64,000 bases of DNA from Sporobolomyces roseus (taxonomy: Eukaryota; Basidiomycota; Microbotryomycetes; Sporidiobolales; Sporidiobolaceae), in the NCBI GenBank assembly GCA_016617785.1, contig JADILM010000004.1, positions 1,984,001 through 2,048,000 on the forward strand, read 5' to 3'. This document shows positions 1 to 11,319 of this stretch, piece by piece. Position 1 is the first letter of the stretch, and every line of letters begins with the position of its first letter. The position numbers were made by a program, and so were the translations under genes. The notes beneath the pieces were generated by a model. That model searched no databases and was not told where the DNA came from. It worked only from the letters and a program-made list of their open reading frames with translations.

Positions 1-880
1 CCTCATCAATGAATCGTCATCTCGTAAAGTTTCCAACTCACTACGTCCGTCAAATTCGGCTCCAACATCAGTGACTCCCCGCTCTGAAGTTGGTATGAAT
101 GCGAGAACGTACGGTCCATTATTGATGTCCAATTCAACGATATATATATCCAAATCCCTTGGTACAACCGCTTCAAAGCAATAAGCGAAGAATCTTGAAT
201 CCGTTGCTGCTACTGCTCCTACATGTAACTTTGCCTTCGGAAACATAGTGAGCAAGTCATCGTAGAACTTCTCCTGCCACTTCTGTTGTCCAGGTAGAAG
301 TGCATGACCTACGAAAACCAAAAACCAGGTCAAACGGAGTTCCGTGAATCAGTTTCTCGATGAGATGGTAGGACTGACCAGCAGTGACTGAAGCCCCCAA
401 GATTCCAATTCCAATCTCTTCACCTCTCAAAGCTTTCTCTAAAGCTTTCCTTACCCTAACCCCACTCCCCTCAAATTGCCTCGACATTCTCACTGTATTC
501 ATCCCATAAGGTTGACATAACGGATCTTGAGGGTTCAAGACACATACTTCACAACTCGCCGTCGCTGTAACTTGATCGGATGATGCAGCGAGAGAGAGGA
601 CTTGATCTGCTTCTTGTAATTTAGGTTGACCGTGATGAGTCCACCAAAAGAAGAATGACAAGTGTAAGAGTAGGAGGGAGAGGGTTGGTAGAGTAGGTCG
701 GAATCGAGTTCGTTTGTAGAATGGAGAAGTTGAAGGAGGAGATGGGGAAGAGAGTGGAGTGATCGGGAGTGCTATTGAATGATCCGGGGTCGTGAGGGAT
801 TCATAAGGATGGTACGTCGATTGTTGATGTAACACCATTCGTGATGAAGAGGCGTGTTTGAAGAGAGAGCAGAGCAGCAA
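1..880 (-). CDS. SGNH-hydrolase-like type II membrane protein (partial at left edge)
   Basis: The start at 880 is followed by a cytosolic Ser/Pro-rich stretch of about 60 residues, one hydrophobic segment (LSLLLLHLSFFFWW) and a Cys-containing lumenal region. A block I-like motif, GIGILGASVTAGHAL, contains the candidate nucleophile Ser. One intron at 309-378 (donor GTCAGT, branch CTGAT, acceptor TAG) joins VTAG to HALLPGQQKW and keeps the frame. After the intron come AVAATDSRFFAYCFEAVVP and VELDINNG, which resemble the conserved core of fungal SGNH/GDSL-type proteins. The C-terminus, where a catalytic Asp/His pair would lie, is outside the window. Known for the family: esterase or acyltransferase activity on secreted or cell-wall glycans. 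The substrate here cannot be told. The membrane topology is inferred from the single N-terminal hydrophobic segment. Confidence 0.68.
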
Positions 881-1169
881 GGGTGTTCAATCGAAATAAC
901 CTTTTTCTCACATGCACCCGCAATTCCGTCGCTTCCGCATGAAACTTCCCAACGCGGAGTTGAAAAGTAACTCACGTTTTATTGCAAGCTGGCGAGTCTC
1001 GTCTACTTCTGACTGAGATGTAAACCGACGAGATAAGCGAAATATGAAGCCGAAAAAGTTGATAACAAAGTTTGCGAACGATCTTCCGACTGAGAAATCG
1101 TGTTACAAACAACGACGAGAACGAAAGGGATATAGAGAGTCGTTTAAATAGAGATCGTGAAGAGGGAAT

Positions 1170-4100
1170 CTAGGATAGTAACTACGAGAGAAAGAACGAG
1201 TAGAGTCAGCTTTTCAATCTCATCGCAGAAAAAAAGGTTTTCTCGCGGAAAAGATCAAATAAGTACTCACTTCAGTGAAGCTACATCACGTAGATAGAGT
1301 CAGTTAGTCAGTACACAAAGAACTGGCGCGCAGAGAGAGAATAGACAATGAAAGGGGGGACTGACTTTGAAGGGAACAATTTACTATTCCCATTATCACC
1401 GACTCTCTGTCCTTGCCACCAACCATCAGGCTGTCCGATACAGCAAAAGTCCCTATCAGTACTCAACTTCCCTCGTAGTAGATACTGAAGTGGAAGCGCA
1501 ACGTACATCAGTAGCTGTAACAGCGATAACATCTCCTTGTGAAAATGAGAATTCCTCATTTGATGCAGCTCTATAATCAAACAATGCATTTACCTGTATA
1601 ACTCTCAATCACCAATCAATCAGTACAATCTCAAATAACTGATACGACCTGAGAGAGTGAGCTCACGTAGAAAATGATTGGGATTCCTTGATCTGTATAC
1701 TGACCTGTTGGAGGAGGGGGAGCTGTTGATCCTGCTCTCACACTCGCAACAGAAGGAGCTCTCGCATGTTGTACTGGTTGAGCGTAAGATTGTTGAGGGT
1801 AAGAAGAAGGGGGAACGGAGGATACACCAGAATGAAGAGAAGGAGTTCTTTGAATTTGGGAGGGTTGAGAAATGACGGATGATGGAGGTGGTGCAAAATG
1901 TTGAGAAGGAGGAGGAGCAGCAGCGGCGTAAGGGGAATGGTGAGAGTGAGAAGGGGTTTGTGAGGGGTAAGGATATTGTTGAGGTGTTTGAGAGGGTGCG
2001 GGTTGAGAATAAGGAGATCCTTGTTGTTGTTGTTGTTGTTGTTGTTGTGTGAGGTGGGAGGAAGGAGAGGTCGGGAATTGTTGTTGAGAGGAGTAGGGGT
2101 GTTGTTGGTGTTGTGCTGGAGGAACGTATCCACCAACTACTGAATTTGGTCGACCTCCTTGTTGATTCGAGGGAGGAGGAGCGGGTGAAGTAGCTCTAGC
2201 ATAGGGATTCGTTTGAGCTGGAGGAGGTTGAGCGTAAGGATGAGATTGAGGTTGAGGTTGAGAAGTTGGATAACCTTGAGAAGCTCCTCCTCCTCCGTAT
2301 TGATTCTGATTTTGATTCGAGTACTGATTCTGACTCGAAGGTGCTGCGTGATTGCCATAAGCTGAAGTAGGTCTCTGCTGTTGTTGAGCGTGAATCTGTT
2401 GTTGTTGAATAGCAGGAGAACGGGGTCTCAAACTCTCAGGAATGAAAGGTTGGGGACTTGGACTTCTACCTCTAGCTCCAACTCCAGCGAATCCTCCTCC
2501 AGGTGATGAAGGTCGTCCTTGGAAGTTCCCTACGGAAGGTGGTGATGCCAACGAGTTTCGATTAGGTTGTTGTTGAGAAACGTTGGAACCTGCTCGAGAA
2601 TGAGGTCGTTGTTGTTGTTGCGCTCGCTCTCCAGGGAATGCTTGACCGTACGAAGCTTGCGTCTGATTCGTGGAAGAAGGAAGGTGGGATGAAGGTGGTT
2701 GCATCATAGCAGCTTGAGGAGCTGGACTTGTAGGTCTCGATCTTCCACCCATTCCGACCGCAGGAGGCGGGGCTATATTCTGACCCAGTGAAGACTGAGA
2801 TCGATGAGCTGGTCTTTGCCCCATCGAAGAAAGTGGTCGAGCTGGAGCTGGTGTCGAAGAGGATTGAGAGGAAGTCGATTGAGGGTGAGGGGACATTCGA
2901 GAAGATCTCGGAGAAGCGGCGGGAGCGGGCGTCGATTGAAGAACCTTGAGAGCTTGTAAGAGAGGATCGTTCTCGTCGTCTCCTCCTCCTCCACTTGGAG
3001 GTTGTGGAGTTAAAGCAGATGGTTTCTTTGGACTCGATTGGGGAGAAGGTTGATACTGAGCTTGAGGAGGAGGAATCGATTGAACAGGTTGAGGTTGAGT
3101 CGGGACTACTGGTGAAGGTCGATTCTGGAAAGCTGCTGCATTGATATGACCGGGTCTTGCAGGAGTTGGTGAAACCGCTCGAGGATCGGAAGAAGGAGGT
3201 GGTTGACGTAAACTCGATGCACTCGGAGAAACCACGAATCGGGAAGTCGACGAAGGCGCCGAATCGTTCAAGACAGGTCGAGTAGGAGTTGTTTCTTGCG
3301 AAGGGGAGAAGGTTTGAGAGGCAGATTCGGCGTAAAGATTCGCTCCTCTCGAAGCAGGTCGAGGGATTCCATTCGTCCCAATACTCGTCGAACTTGCTCC
3401 CCTCGAGTGTTGTTGAGGAATCGCTGAAGATGAAGTGGAAGAGGAAGGAGGAGGTCTAGCAGAATTCGTTTGAGGAGCGACTGAAAGAGGGGTCGAAGAA
3501 GTTTGTTGGTGTAAAGCTCGTGCGATATCGTTAACTGCCGAAGGTGAATGTTTGACTCCTGGAATCCGAGTCGAAGATCGAGAGAATTTCGCAGTCTTGT
3601 AACCTTGTTTCGGGTGAGGAGTCGTTCGAGCAGCATCGATGAAAGGTAATGGATCTGTACACGAGGCATCGGACTACTGAGTGGAGTTGATCCAGTAGAA
3701 GAGAGACGCAAACGTACCTGGAATACAGTTCCCCGTAGCGAAACGTTGAACAAAGATCCTGATATCCAATTTCGGTTCACATTGTTCCAAAGCAGTTCTC
3801 GTTCTCTCCGCTGACTGAGCATTCTTCGCCGACCGATCAATACCCGACAATTGGAAAGATAGGAAGAGACGAGAAACGCACCTCATCTTCCGCCATAGCG
3901 ATAGTGGACTGAGCGTTTGCCCAATCCCACATTCGACCTTTCACGAATTCTAACCGTTCCTCCTCTTGATCTTGTACGAGCTGTACACGTCCCATCGAAA
4001 CTCTGGTATCAGTAACCTTTCGACGCAGATTCGAGAGGAGAGAGATGCGTACATCGCAAAAAGTTTTCCAAGCCATATTCCAATTCCTACGTTTCACCGA

Positions 4101-5300
4101 ATCGATTTCATAAGTCCGAATCTCCAGATTTGATGATGAAAGGGGAAGGCAAGACGTACACTGTAGTCTCCTTCAAGACGTTTACGAAATTCTTGTAATC
4201 CCTTTCATTGACAACTACAGTTTGTTGTACTTTATCCATCTTCAACGTAGCCTGTCAGGCCGCGAATTCTCTGCTGTATCAATCACTCTGTTCTGTAGTG
4301 AGATACGAGGGAGAGGTGGGAGCTGACCTTGTCGAGATCTCTACCTTGCAATAACGACGCTTGAGCATGTAGAGAATTGATTTGAATCGCATCGTTCTCA
4401 TACTTTGTCTTGGCCTGAAAGCATCCGCCTCTCCTCACCATCAGCTCATTCTAGTAGGAGCATTGTGTGTGGGAAAGAGAAATAGAGCTCACCTTGAGAA
4501 CATGTTCCCTCTGATTATTCATACTCTTCCAAGTCTTCTCTATCCCACTCTGTTGCTACACGTACTCTCCCTCCTCTCGATCAGTACCCTCCCTCGCTCG
4601 CTCAGAGGAAAGGAGAAGGGAAAGGGAATACATACAGTTTTTCTAGCTCCTTCACGTTTCTGCGTAAAATCATTCACCATTGAATCTTGTTGCCTCAACA
4701 AACTCGCCAAATCGTGATGAGATTTACTAGTTTGTTCCAATTCACCTTTGAGAGTCAACATGGCTCGTTCCATATGTCTACCTCACTCCTCGAAAACTGA
4801 AATCAGCGAAAATTATTTACATTCGAGAGAGACAAAGAAATGCGTTTACCCAGTTTCACCAGTTCCGAAAGTAGTCTTTGATAATTTACTCAATCGTTTC
4901 GCATAATCCTCTTCTATACTCGCCCTACACAACCGCTTTCACTCAATCAGTCAGTCAACATTGCCCCTCCCCTCCCTCCCGAACTCCGAAACAAGAAGAA
5001 GGAAAACGCTCACCTTTCCTTCAAAACCCCTCTCAAATCATCCAACACTTTACTCCCCGCCTTGACCCGACTCATCAAACATTCATAACCTTCCCTCCCC
5101 CAATCTTTCTCCTCACTATCTGAATCCCTCCCATCTCGTCTCGATCTTTGTGGAGTGACCCAAAATGAATTACAGAAATCGAAATCTGATTCTCCTTGGG
5201 TTGATGAGGAGGGGGGTTGGTAAGTTCCTTCAGAGTGGGTAGAATGGGTTGAATGAGGTCGAGATGGGGGACCACGCGAGGAGGAACGAGGAGTGGACAT
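1170..5300 (-). CDS. F-BAR and SH3 domain protein (Cdc15/Imp2/Hof1-like)
   Basis: A multi-exon gene. The N-terminal exon has an FCH/F-BAR start (FCNSFWV, then CLMSRVKAGSKVLDDLRGVL). It is followed by helical exons such as MERAMLTLKGELEQTSKSHH and one containing GRMWDWANAQSTIAMAEDE. A long Ser/Pro/Gln-rich linker includes a poly-Gln run at about 2022-2049. The C-terminal SH3 domain (ALFDYRAASNEEFSF, DGWWQGQ, LFPSNFTE) is split by three introns. The stop at 1170-1172 assumes a last intron with donor GTGAGT and branch CTGAC; without it the protein ends about 90 bases earlier in transcription. F-BAR/SH3 proteins of the PCH family bind curved membrane and recruit actin and septum factors to the division site. 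The order F-BAR, disordered linker, SH3 is that of Cdc15/Hof1. Which of Cdc15, Imp2 or Bzz1 it matches cannot be settled by eye. Confidence 0.82.
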
Positions 5301-5765
5301 CGCTGACTAGAGCGGGGAGAGGGTTCTAATTAGGCTATTGAGGAGGGTCTAGTGAGGGTTGTAGTGCAGAGTGGGGAGAAAGGGTTGGATGAGATGAGAG
5401 AAAGAGGGAGCGTGCCAATATTCTCCCAATCTCGCTTGGTCGTTTATTCGTAGCTTTGTAGTAATCTATCTTTTATCGTTTATGTGACTCGTGTCGAGTA
5501 GTCGCAAGGGGGTGTGTGAGATGGCAGGAGATGAAAGAGGTTCGATCTCTCGAGTTTGTTTGGTATTCCCTTCTTCCTCCACACCAACTATCTGCTCTGT
5601 CATTAGATCGTTCTACTACTCTATCAGACTCTTACAATCTCACTCCATCAGCAGAGACCCTCTCCCAATTACTGACTCCCCAAATCAGTTTCACCGCCTT
5701 TCCACAAATCCAATTCGTCATCCCTCTCCCCTCCTCCTCTCATCTCCCCCTAGTAAACTCACACA
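5301..5765. promoter_or_regulatory. Shared divergent promoter between the F-BAR/SH3 gene and HSE1
   Basis: This 465-base stretch separates two genes transcribed away from each other, so it should hold both promoters. It is pyrimidine-rich on the HSE1 side just before the ATG. I see no convincing TATA box or repeated operator. Small open frames inside it look like chance. Confidence 0.5.
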
Positions 5766-8473
5766 ATGTTTGGCAAACCCTCGAATCCATACGATGAACT
5801 AATCGGTATGTTCCTCCTCTCCCTCCCCTCTCCCTTTTCTCATCGCCCCCACTTTCTCTTCACTGAATCAAAGTTTACGAGTGTTGTGTGTAGCTAAAGC
5901 GACGGATGAGAAACAAACTGAAATGAATTGGGAGGTGGCATTGACCGTGTGGGATAAAGTCAATGAGGATGGTGAAACTGGGTTCGCACATCTCCCTTTC
6001 TCCCTTTCTTCCCTTCTCCCTCGAAGATAGATGAGCTGATAGCGTTTTTGAGTGAGTACAGAGCAAGGAATTCAGTTAATAGTTTAACAAAGAGGTTGAC
6101 TCATAGATCTGCAAATGTTCAATTATTCTCACTTACCGTAAACCCAACTTTTCCCTTTCTCTCTATACGAGCGAGGATATTGGACTGATCGAGGCAAGGA
6201 AAGGAGAGGACAGCTCGCCGGGGCATTGGTGAATAATTGTGGAGCTAGTTTACATCGAGAAATCAGTGGGAAAAGTTTCACTCAAGCTTTAACTCGTCTC
6301 ATCAACGATCGTGCACGTTTCTTCTCTCCCAGTCTCCCCCATCACCTGATGTATCCACTGATGGGATTGGCGAAGGGATGTACAGACTACACATGAAAGC
6401 GTCAAGAAAGAAGCGTTGAAATGTATTGAAGAGTGGGTGAAAGAACATCAAGGGAATGGGGATTTCGATTTGATGAATGATACTTATGAAGCATTGAAAC
6501 GACAAAGTCAGTATCTGTTCTCTGCCCACCGGCTTTGTCGAGCTGGGCTGATAGGTAGAGACGAGCGAGTTGACAGATCATAAATTCCCTTCTTCGATCG
6601 AGAGACAATCTACTCCACCTAGAATCGTGCGTCCTTCCCGCTGAAATCATCTCTACGATAAGATACTTACCGACGTTTCGCGGTGTAACGACACAGAACG
6701 ATGATGCCCTTCGACGAGAAGAAGAAGACCTCCAAAGAGCCCTCGCAGAGTCCGCCGCACTAACCTCCTATAATTCCCACTACACTCCCTCCCAACCACC
6801 CCCAACCTCTAAATCCCTCCCTTCCGAACCTTTGACCCCGAACCCGACTCGCGTAGAAGCATTATTTGATTTCACTGGACAAACTCCAGAGGAGTTGGAG
6901 TTCAGAAAGGGAGATGTCGTTAGGGTCGTCGAATGTCTCTATCAGGATTGGTGGAAAGGTGAATTGGGAGGTAGGGTAGGGATCTTTCCTAGGAATCATG
7001 TCGTACGTTTTTTTTTCTTCTAGATTCTCATCCCTTTCTTCAGCGAGGAGGGAAACACTGATGCGAATCCGTAACGAGCGTACAGCAACCTTTACCGGAC
7101 TTACCACCTGTACCTCATTCGAATCCCTATTCTCACCAACAGTCAAACGATCGAGCACCTCCTCCTCCTCCGGTGAGTGAGGAAGAGTTGGAAGCTGAAG
7201 TGTTTGGACAAATCGCCTCGGTCGATCGATTATTACAATTGATGCAGACTCTCAGAGAGAGGGGAGAGGATTTCGCAGATAACGATGAATTAACCGTAAG
7301 GTTCCCTCAATTCTCCCTATGTCTGTCGAGAGGAGCACAAAAACTGATTGGAGGAGGGTATTGAGGAGTGTACAGGATTTGTATAATTCTAGTATGATGT
7401 TGAGACCGAGAGTTGTACAGTTGATTAGGAAGTACGATCAGAAGAAATGTACGTTCCAACTTTTCAGTTGCTACTCATTTTCGGACTCGAGATTAGTCGG
7501 AACTGATCGAGTAGTAAGACTTGGCGAATGTACAGCTGATCTGACGGGGATGAATGAGAAAGTGATGCAAGCTAGAGGAATTTATGAACAGATGACTGGA
7601 GGAGGTCAACCCCAACCTCATCAACAGCAGCAACAACGTGAGCTTTCGAGGTCTTTCTCTACAATACATCTGAAGCGTTAGCTAATGTTGTACGACCTCT
7701 ACCTCACAGACCCCTACGCTCAGTCTCATCAACAACCGCAAACGAATGGATATGCTCATCACCCAGCTCCCACTCAATCTCATCCCGAACCACAACGAAC
7801 CTTTTCCCCCTCTCATTCTCACTCTCAACCTCCTCCTGCTATTCAACAACAAGCTCAACTCGATCCAGCTGAAGAACAGCAAATAAGGGAGTACAAAGCG
7901 AAATGGGCAGAATACGAACGACAAATGGAAGAATACAACAGACAACTAGCTGCTCATCAACAGGTACACCCTTTTACTCTTCTCACCACTTTCTTCATCA
8001 TCAGAAGCTGACAGTGAGATGTTGATCTGAGTGTACAGCTCTACGCTTCTCAACAAACCCAATCAATCCCTCAAGGTGTACCTCCGCAATCGATCCCCTC
8101 TTCAGACCCCGCTCAACCCTACCCCTCACCTTCTCCTCACCTCGACCCTCAACTCTCTCGCTCCCAATCCTACACTCAACAACCACCCTCTCAACAGGCT
8201 CCCCATCCTCATTCCCCTCCTCCTCTCCAACAATCCCAACCTCAACCAGTATGGGACGGACAAGCTTGGGTTTGGCCTACTCAAACAACTCATGTCGGTT
8301 CTCAATCACCGCAGATTGGAGGATTGGTAGAAGGGGTACAAGGGATCGATTTGAGAGCGCAAGGAGCAGGGCAAGGACAACAGGGTTATTATGCGGGAGG
8401 TGGGCAAGAGGATCCGGCTCCGTGGGGCCAAGGACAGGGTCAACATCAGCAGCAGCAGCAGCAAGGGTACTAG
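5766..8473 (+). CDS. HSE1: ESCRT-0 subunit Hse1 (STAM homologue)
   Basis: The start MFGKPSNPYDEL is followed by a VHS domain spread over short exons (ATDEKQTEMNWEVALTVWDK, then VNSLTKRLTHRSANVQLF). Next is a ubiquitin-interacting motif with the pattern EEEDLQRALAESAA. An SH3 domain runs from VEALFDFTGQTPEELEF to VGIFPRNHV and includes YQDWWKGE. After it comes a helical region (SEEELEAEVFGQIASVDRLL, then TDWRRVLRSVQDLYNSS) matching the core that pairs with Vps27. The tail is rich in Gln, Pro and Tyr and ends in a poly-Gln run with GY before the stop. Domain order and length match Hse1/STAM. Hse1 and Vps27 form ESCRT-0, which captures ubiquitinated cargo on endosomes for vacuolar sorting. About ten introns are needed; I did not fix every junction. 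Confidence 0.92.
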
Positions 8474-9104
8474 TGAAAAGGGAGGGGAGAAGAGTAATGA
8501 ATTTGGAGATCGACGATTTTTTTGATGACTTTTCGTTGGAAGTTTGTGTTTCGTGTAAACTACTCTGGGTTTCGTTTATCGATTTCGTCTAGCTTCGTTC
8601 GACACGAGAGTGAGCGTCGTCGGGCGAGAAACGAGCGAATCAAGGTTTGTGAAGTGCAGATAAACTTGCGAAATTTCGACTCTTTTTGGTTCTGTTCCTC
8701 ACCTTTCACTTGACCAGCTCAGATTCGCTTCAAACTCCGGTTCGAGATACGACAAGATATTCAGATACTATCAAGGTAAGTCACAGCTTCTTTGTGAGGC
8801 TAGAGAAGGAGGAAATGGACGAGGGAGATGAAGAGGTTGAATGAGCGGATTGGAAGTCAGCGACAAAGGCAGGAGGGGGAGGACGGTTGGACCATGCTGT
8901 GCAACGAGTATGCTCGAGGCTGTCACAAGGAATAGCTGGATAGGCAGAGGCCACGGGAGAGGGAAGACTTTGCTCTCCTCCTCGAAGTTGGGAAAGGATC
9001 TCAGTCATACTGGAGGGAGCAGTGGAAGGCTGCTGATTGATGAGGAACAAGAGATGGATTTGAAGCGAGCGTGAAGCTGACCTCTCGCGTTTGCTGTTTC
9101 GCAG
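8474..9104 (+). other. P1 promoter, 5' leader exon and long leader intron
   Basis: Downstream of HSE1 there is no separate gene. A leader exon appears to end at 8775 (CTATCAAG before GTAAGT). An intron of about 329 bases follows and ends in GCAG at 9104, just before the P1 ATG. The leader exon and part of this intron match the corresponding parts of P2, which supports real transcription. The intron is about five times longer than the coding introns here. Confidence 0.55.
8817..8878 (+). repeat. 62-base conserved intronic block, copy in the P1 leader intron
   Basis: By direct comparison this block differs from 11033-11094 in the P2 leader intron at only two of 62 positions, a C/G and a T/C change. 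It is purine-rich and lies near the 5' end of the intron. The P1 and P2 proteins are far less alike, so this non-coding piece is better conserved than the genes it precedes. Confidence 0.75.
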
Positions 9105-10492
9105 ATGTCGTTCTCGTCACTTCCACAAGAACTCGTTGATCAAATCGCTTCCTTCTTTCTTCGCAACGATAGAAGAGGACTTTACGATGGTGAGTCAATA
9201 AAGGCGATATCTTCCCGATTAAGCCCTAATTTGGCACAATGTGAGCAGTAACCGATGTTAAGAGCGTGTTCAACTTCTGCTTAATCTCGAAACGTACCAC
9301 TTCCTCCGGACAAGCTTGCCTCTACTGTCAACCGTTCAGGAGCCTCCTCAGCCTGTTCATCGGAAGATCTGATTGCAACGAGCAGACGGGACTCGACATC
9401 CTCCAAGACAGTCTTTTTCGACTCGCGACTGCCCTCGAGGCGAACAATCACCTACTCGGACGAATCGTTCGTGGAACGACCGGCATCGGCGACTGTCTTA
9501 TGAGACGGGAAAGACTGGTGCAGGACGCTCCGACTAGGAGGTGGTACATCAAGGTCTTAGGCGCTTGCCCAAACCTTCAGGAGGTCGATATCAGCTTCGC
9601 ATCAATCACCGAATTGGAGGCGACTCTTCAAGCTCTCCATCTACTCGCTCCGGCCATGGACCCGGTGTCACCACCTTCACACCGAGCGATAGGCACACGC
9701 CGACTCCACAACGTCGTATTCAACCACTCCTTCTCGCTAGCTGAATCCGAAAACCTGCTCGACGTCCGTCAGGTGTTCGCCACTCTCCAGGGAGCTTCAG
9801 TCCCGTCGCTCGATATGGTCACTTTCTTTAACGTCTGCTGGAATCTCGCTTCAACTGCCAGCTCGATCCCTCTCTTCCCTATCGCTTGCAAACATCTCCG
9901 TATAGAGACTGTCAAAACCCCCCTCGCTGAATGCATTCCCCTCTTCCCAACTCCACCATCTATACTCGAGACCTTCAGCTTCCGCAGTCTCATCATCGAA
10001 GCGATCGATCTCACTTCTTTGAGAACCCTTGTCGGCGTACACCTCAAAAAGCTCGGCCTCAAAGTCATGGAGAATCCACTCGTCGATGATCTCACGTTGT
10101 CGAACTACACAACCTTCACTCCTCGTTCAACGCTCATTCTCGACAATTTCGTTTCCTTCCCTCTGCTCACTTCTCTCACGCTCGACAATATCCACGGACC
10201 CTCACTTTGCTTCCTGAAGATACTCGCTAAAGCATTGCCTCTTCTTCGCGTAATCGACCTTCACCATTCCCGCTGGATCTCCGATTCGAACTCTCTTTCG
10301 ACAATTCCCGATGAGATCTTCCCCGAAACTCTGATTCTCTCGACCCTCGAGGAGTTCAAGCATGTCGACCAAGTTGACTTGGGCTTGTTGCCGACGTCGA
10401 CCGAAGAAAGATATCAAGGCCTAGTGAAGACACTGGAATTGAGAGGAGTAAAGGTTCGCTTCGATTGTTGCGTCCGAGATCGATGGGACTAG
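9105..10492 (+). CDS. F-box/LRR-like protein P1
   Basis: Exon 1 (9105-9189) encodes an F-box-like start, MSFSSLPQELVDQIASFF. An intron at 9190-9248 joins it to a long exon with SVFNFCLISKRTTSSGQACL, the second half of the F-box pattern. The rest is leucine-rich, with repeated segments such as ACPNLQEVDISF, LTSLTLDNIHGPSLCFLKIL and LPLLRVIDLHHSRW. It ends in DCCVRDRWD. The layout (F-box, irregular LRRs, a W-[IV]-S-D motif after the last LRR, and a terminal LG.LPTS segment) is shared by all F-box family members in this window. F-box proteins usually link substrates to Skp1-cullin ubiquitin ligases. The target is unknown. The F-box call is by pattern and moderately sure. Confidence 0.75.
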
Positions 10493-11319
10493 GGGTACTC
10501 GGAAAGGAATGGATCGAGGTTGCGCTTGAGGGAAGTTTGAAGAAAGTACACGCTTGTCAAGGAAGAGAAATGGAAGAGTAGGATGTCAATGTAGTAGGGA
10601 GTCGCTTGCTTGTTCGAATGGAATTCTATTCCACCTTTTTGATGTCCCAAATCTCGTTCTCTCTTGACGAAGGCGCCTATCAGCTCATCATTGACTCTGT
10701 AGGTAGTGGAACATCGTCGAGCGAGGTGGTCAAGCTTGAACGAAACGAGCGAATAGCGGGAATTCGAGAGAGCTTTTTTCTAATTACGATTGAACGATCC
10801 TCTTCTCCTTCAAGACAGTCCACTGAAAGATCGCAACATGCCGACGAGCTCGAAAGCGAGAACGATAAGCCTTGTCAAAAATCACTGACTTGCGAAATTT
10901 CGACTCTCTCTTCATCACTCTCTACTCGGTCACCTCAGATCCGCTTCAAACTTCGACTCGATAAACTTCAAGATATCAAGATACTATCAAGGTAGGTCTC
11001 AGCTCCTCTCCGAGGTTCGACAGGGAGAAAACGGACGAGGGAGATGAAGAGGTTGAATGAGGGGACTGGAAGTCAGCGACAAAGGCAGGAGGGGAGCTCA
11101 AGATCAGCTCAGATCGTAGCTGGGGTCTATCAAAGAATGGGAAAGGTGTAGCTCGATCGCCAGAGGTCTTTAGGGAGAGGGGAGAATCTGCTCTCTTCTT
11201 CGAAGTTGGCAAAGGGTCAAAGGCACAGAGGGAGCAATAGCGAGAGCCGCTAAGCCACGAGGAACAAGCGTAGAACGTGGAATGAGCGTGAAGCTGACTC
11301 TTCGCTTGATTGTTTGCAG
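10493..11319 (+). other. P1-P2 spacer with P2 leader exon and leader intron
   Basis: This holds the 3' end of P1, the promoter of P2, and a P2 leader exon ending at 10991 (CTATCAAG) before GTAGGT. The leader intron of about 328 bases ends in GCAG just before the P2 start. The leader exon resembles that of P1, for example the shared GCGAAATTTCGACTCT and ATACTATCAAG. I see no separate gene. Confidence 0.55.
11033..11094 (+). repeat. 62-base conserved intronic block, copy in the P2 leader intron
   Basis: This is the partner of 8817-8878, identical at 60 of 62 positions and in the same place relative to the leader donor (about 41 bases downstream in both). Function is unknown. A splicing enhancer, an RNA structure or recent conversion between the tandem copies are all possible. 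Confidence 0.75.

Noticed and set aside
1738..2136. Open frame rich in Leu, Asn and His on the minus strand
   Set aside because: It is a shadow frame of the poly-Gln/Pro linker of the F-BAR/SH3 gene, produced by repetitive codons.
5491..5802. Plus-strand open frame upstream of HSE1
   Set aside because: It runs through the promoter and over the real HSE1 start in another frame and has no conserved motif.
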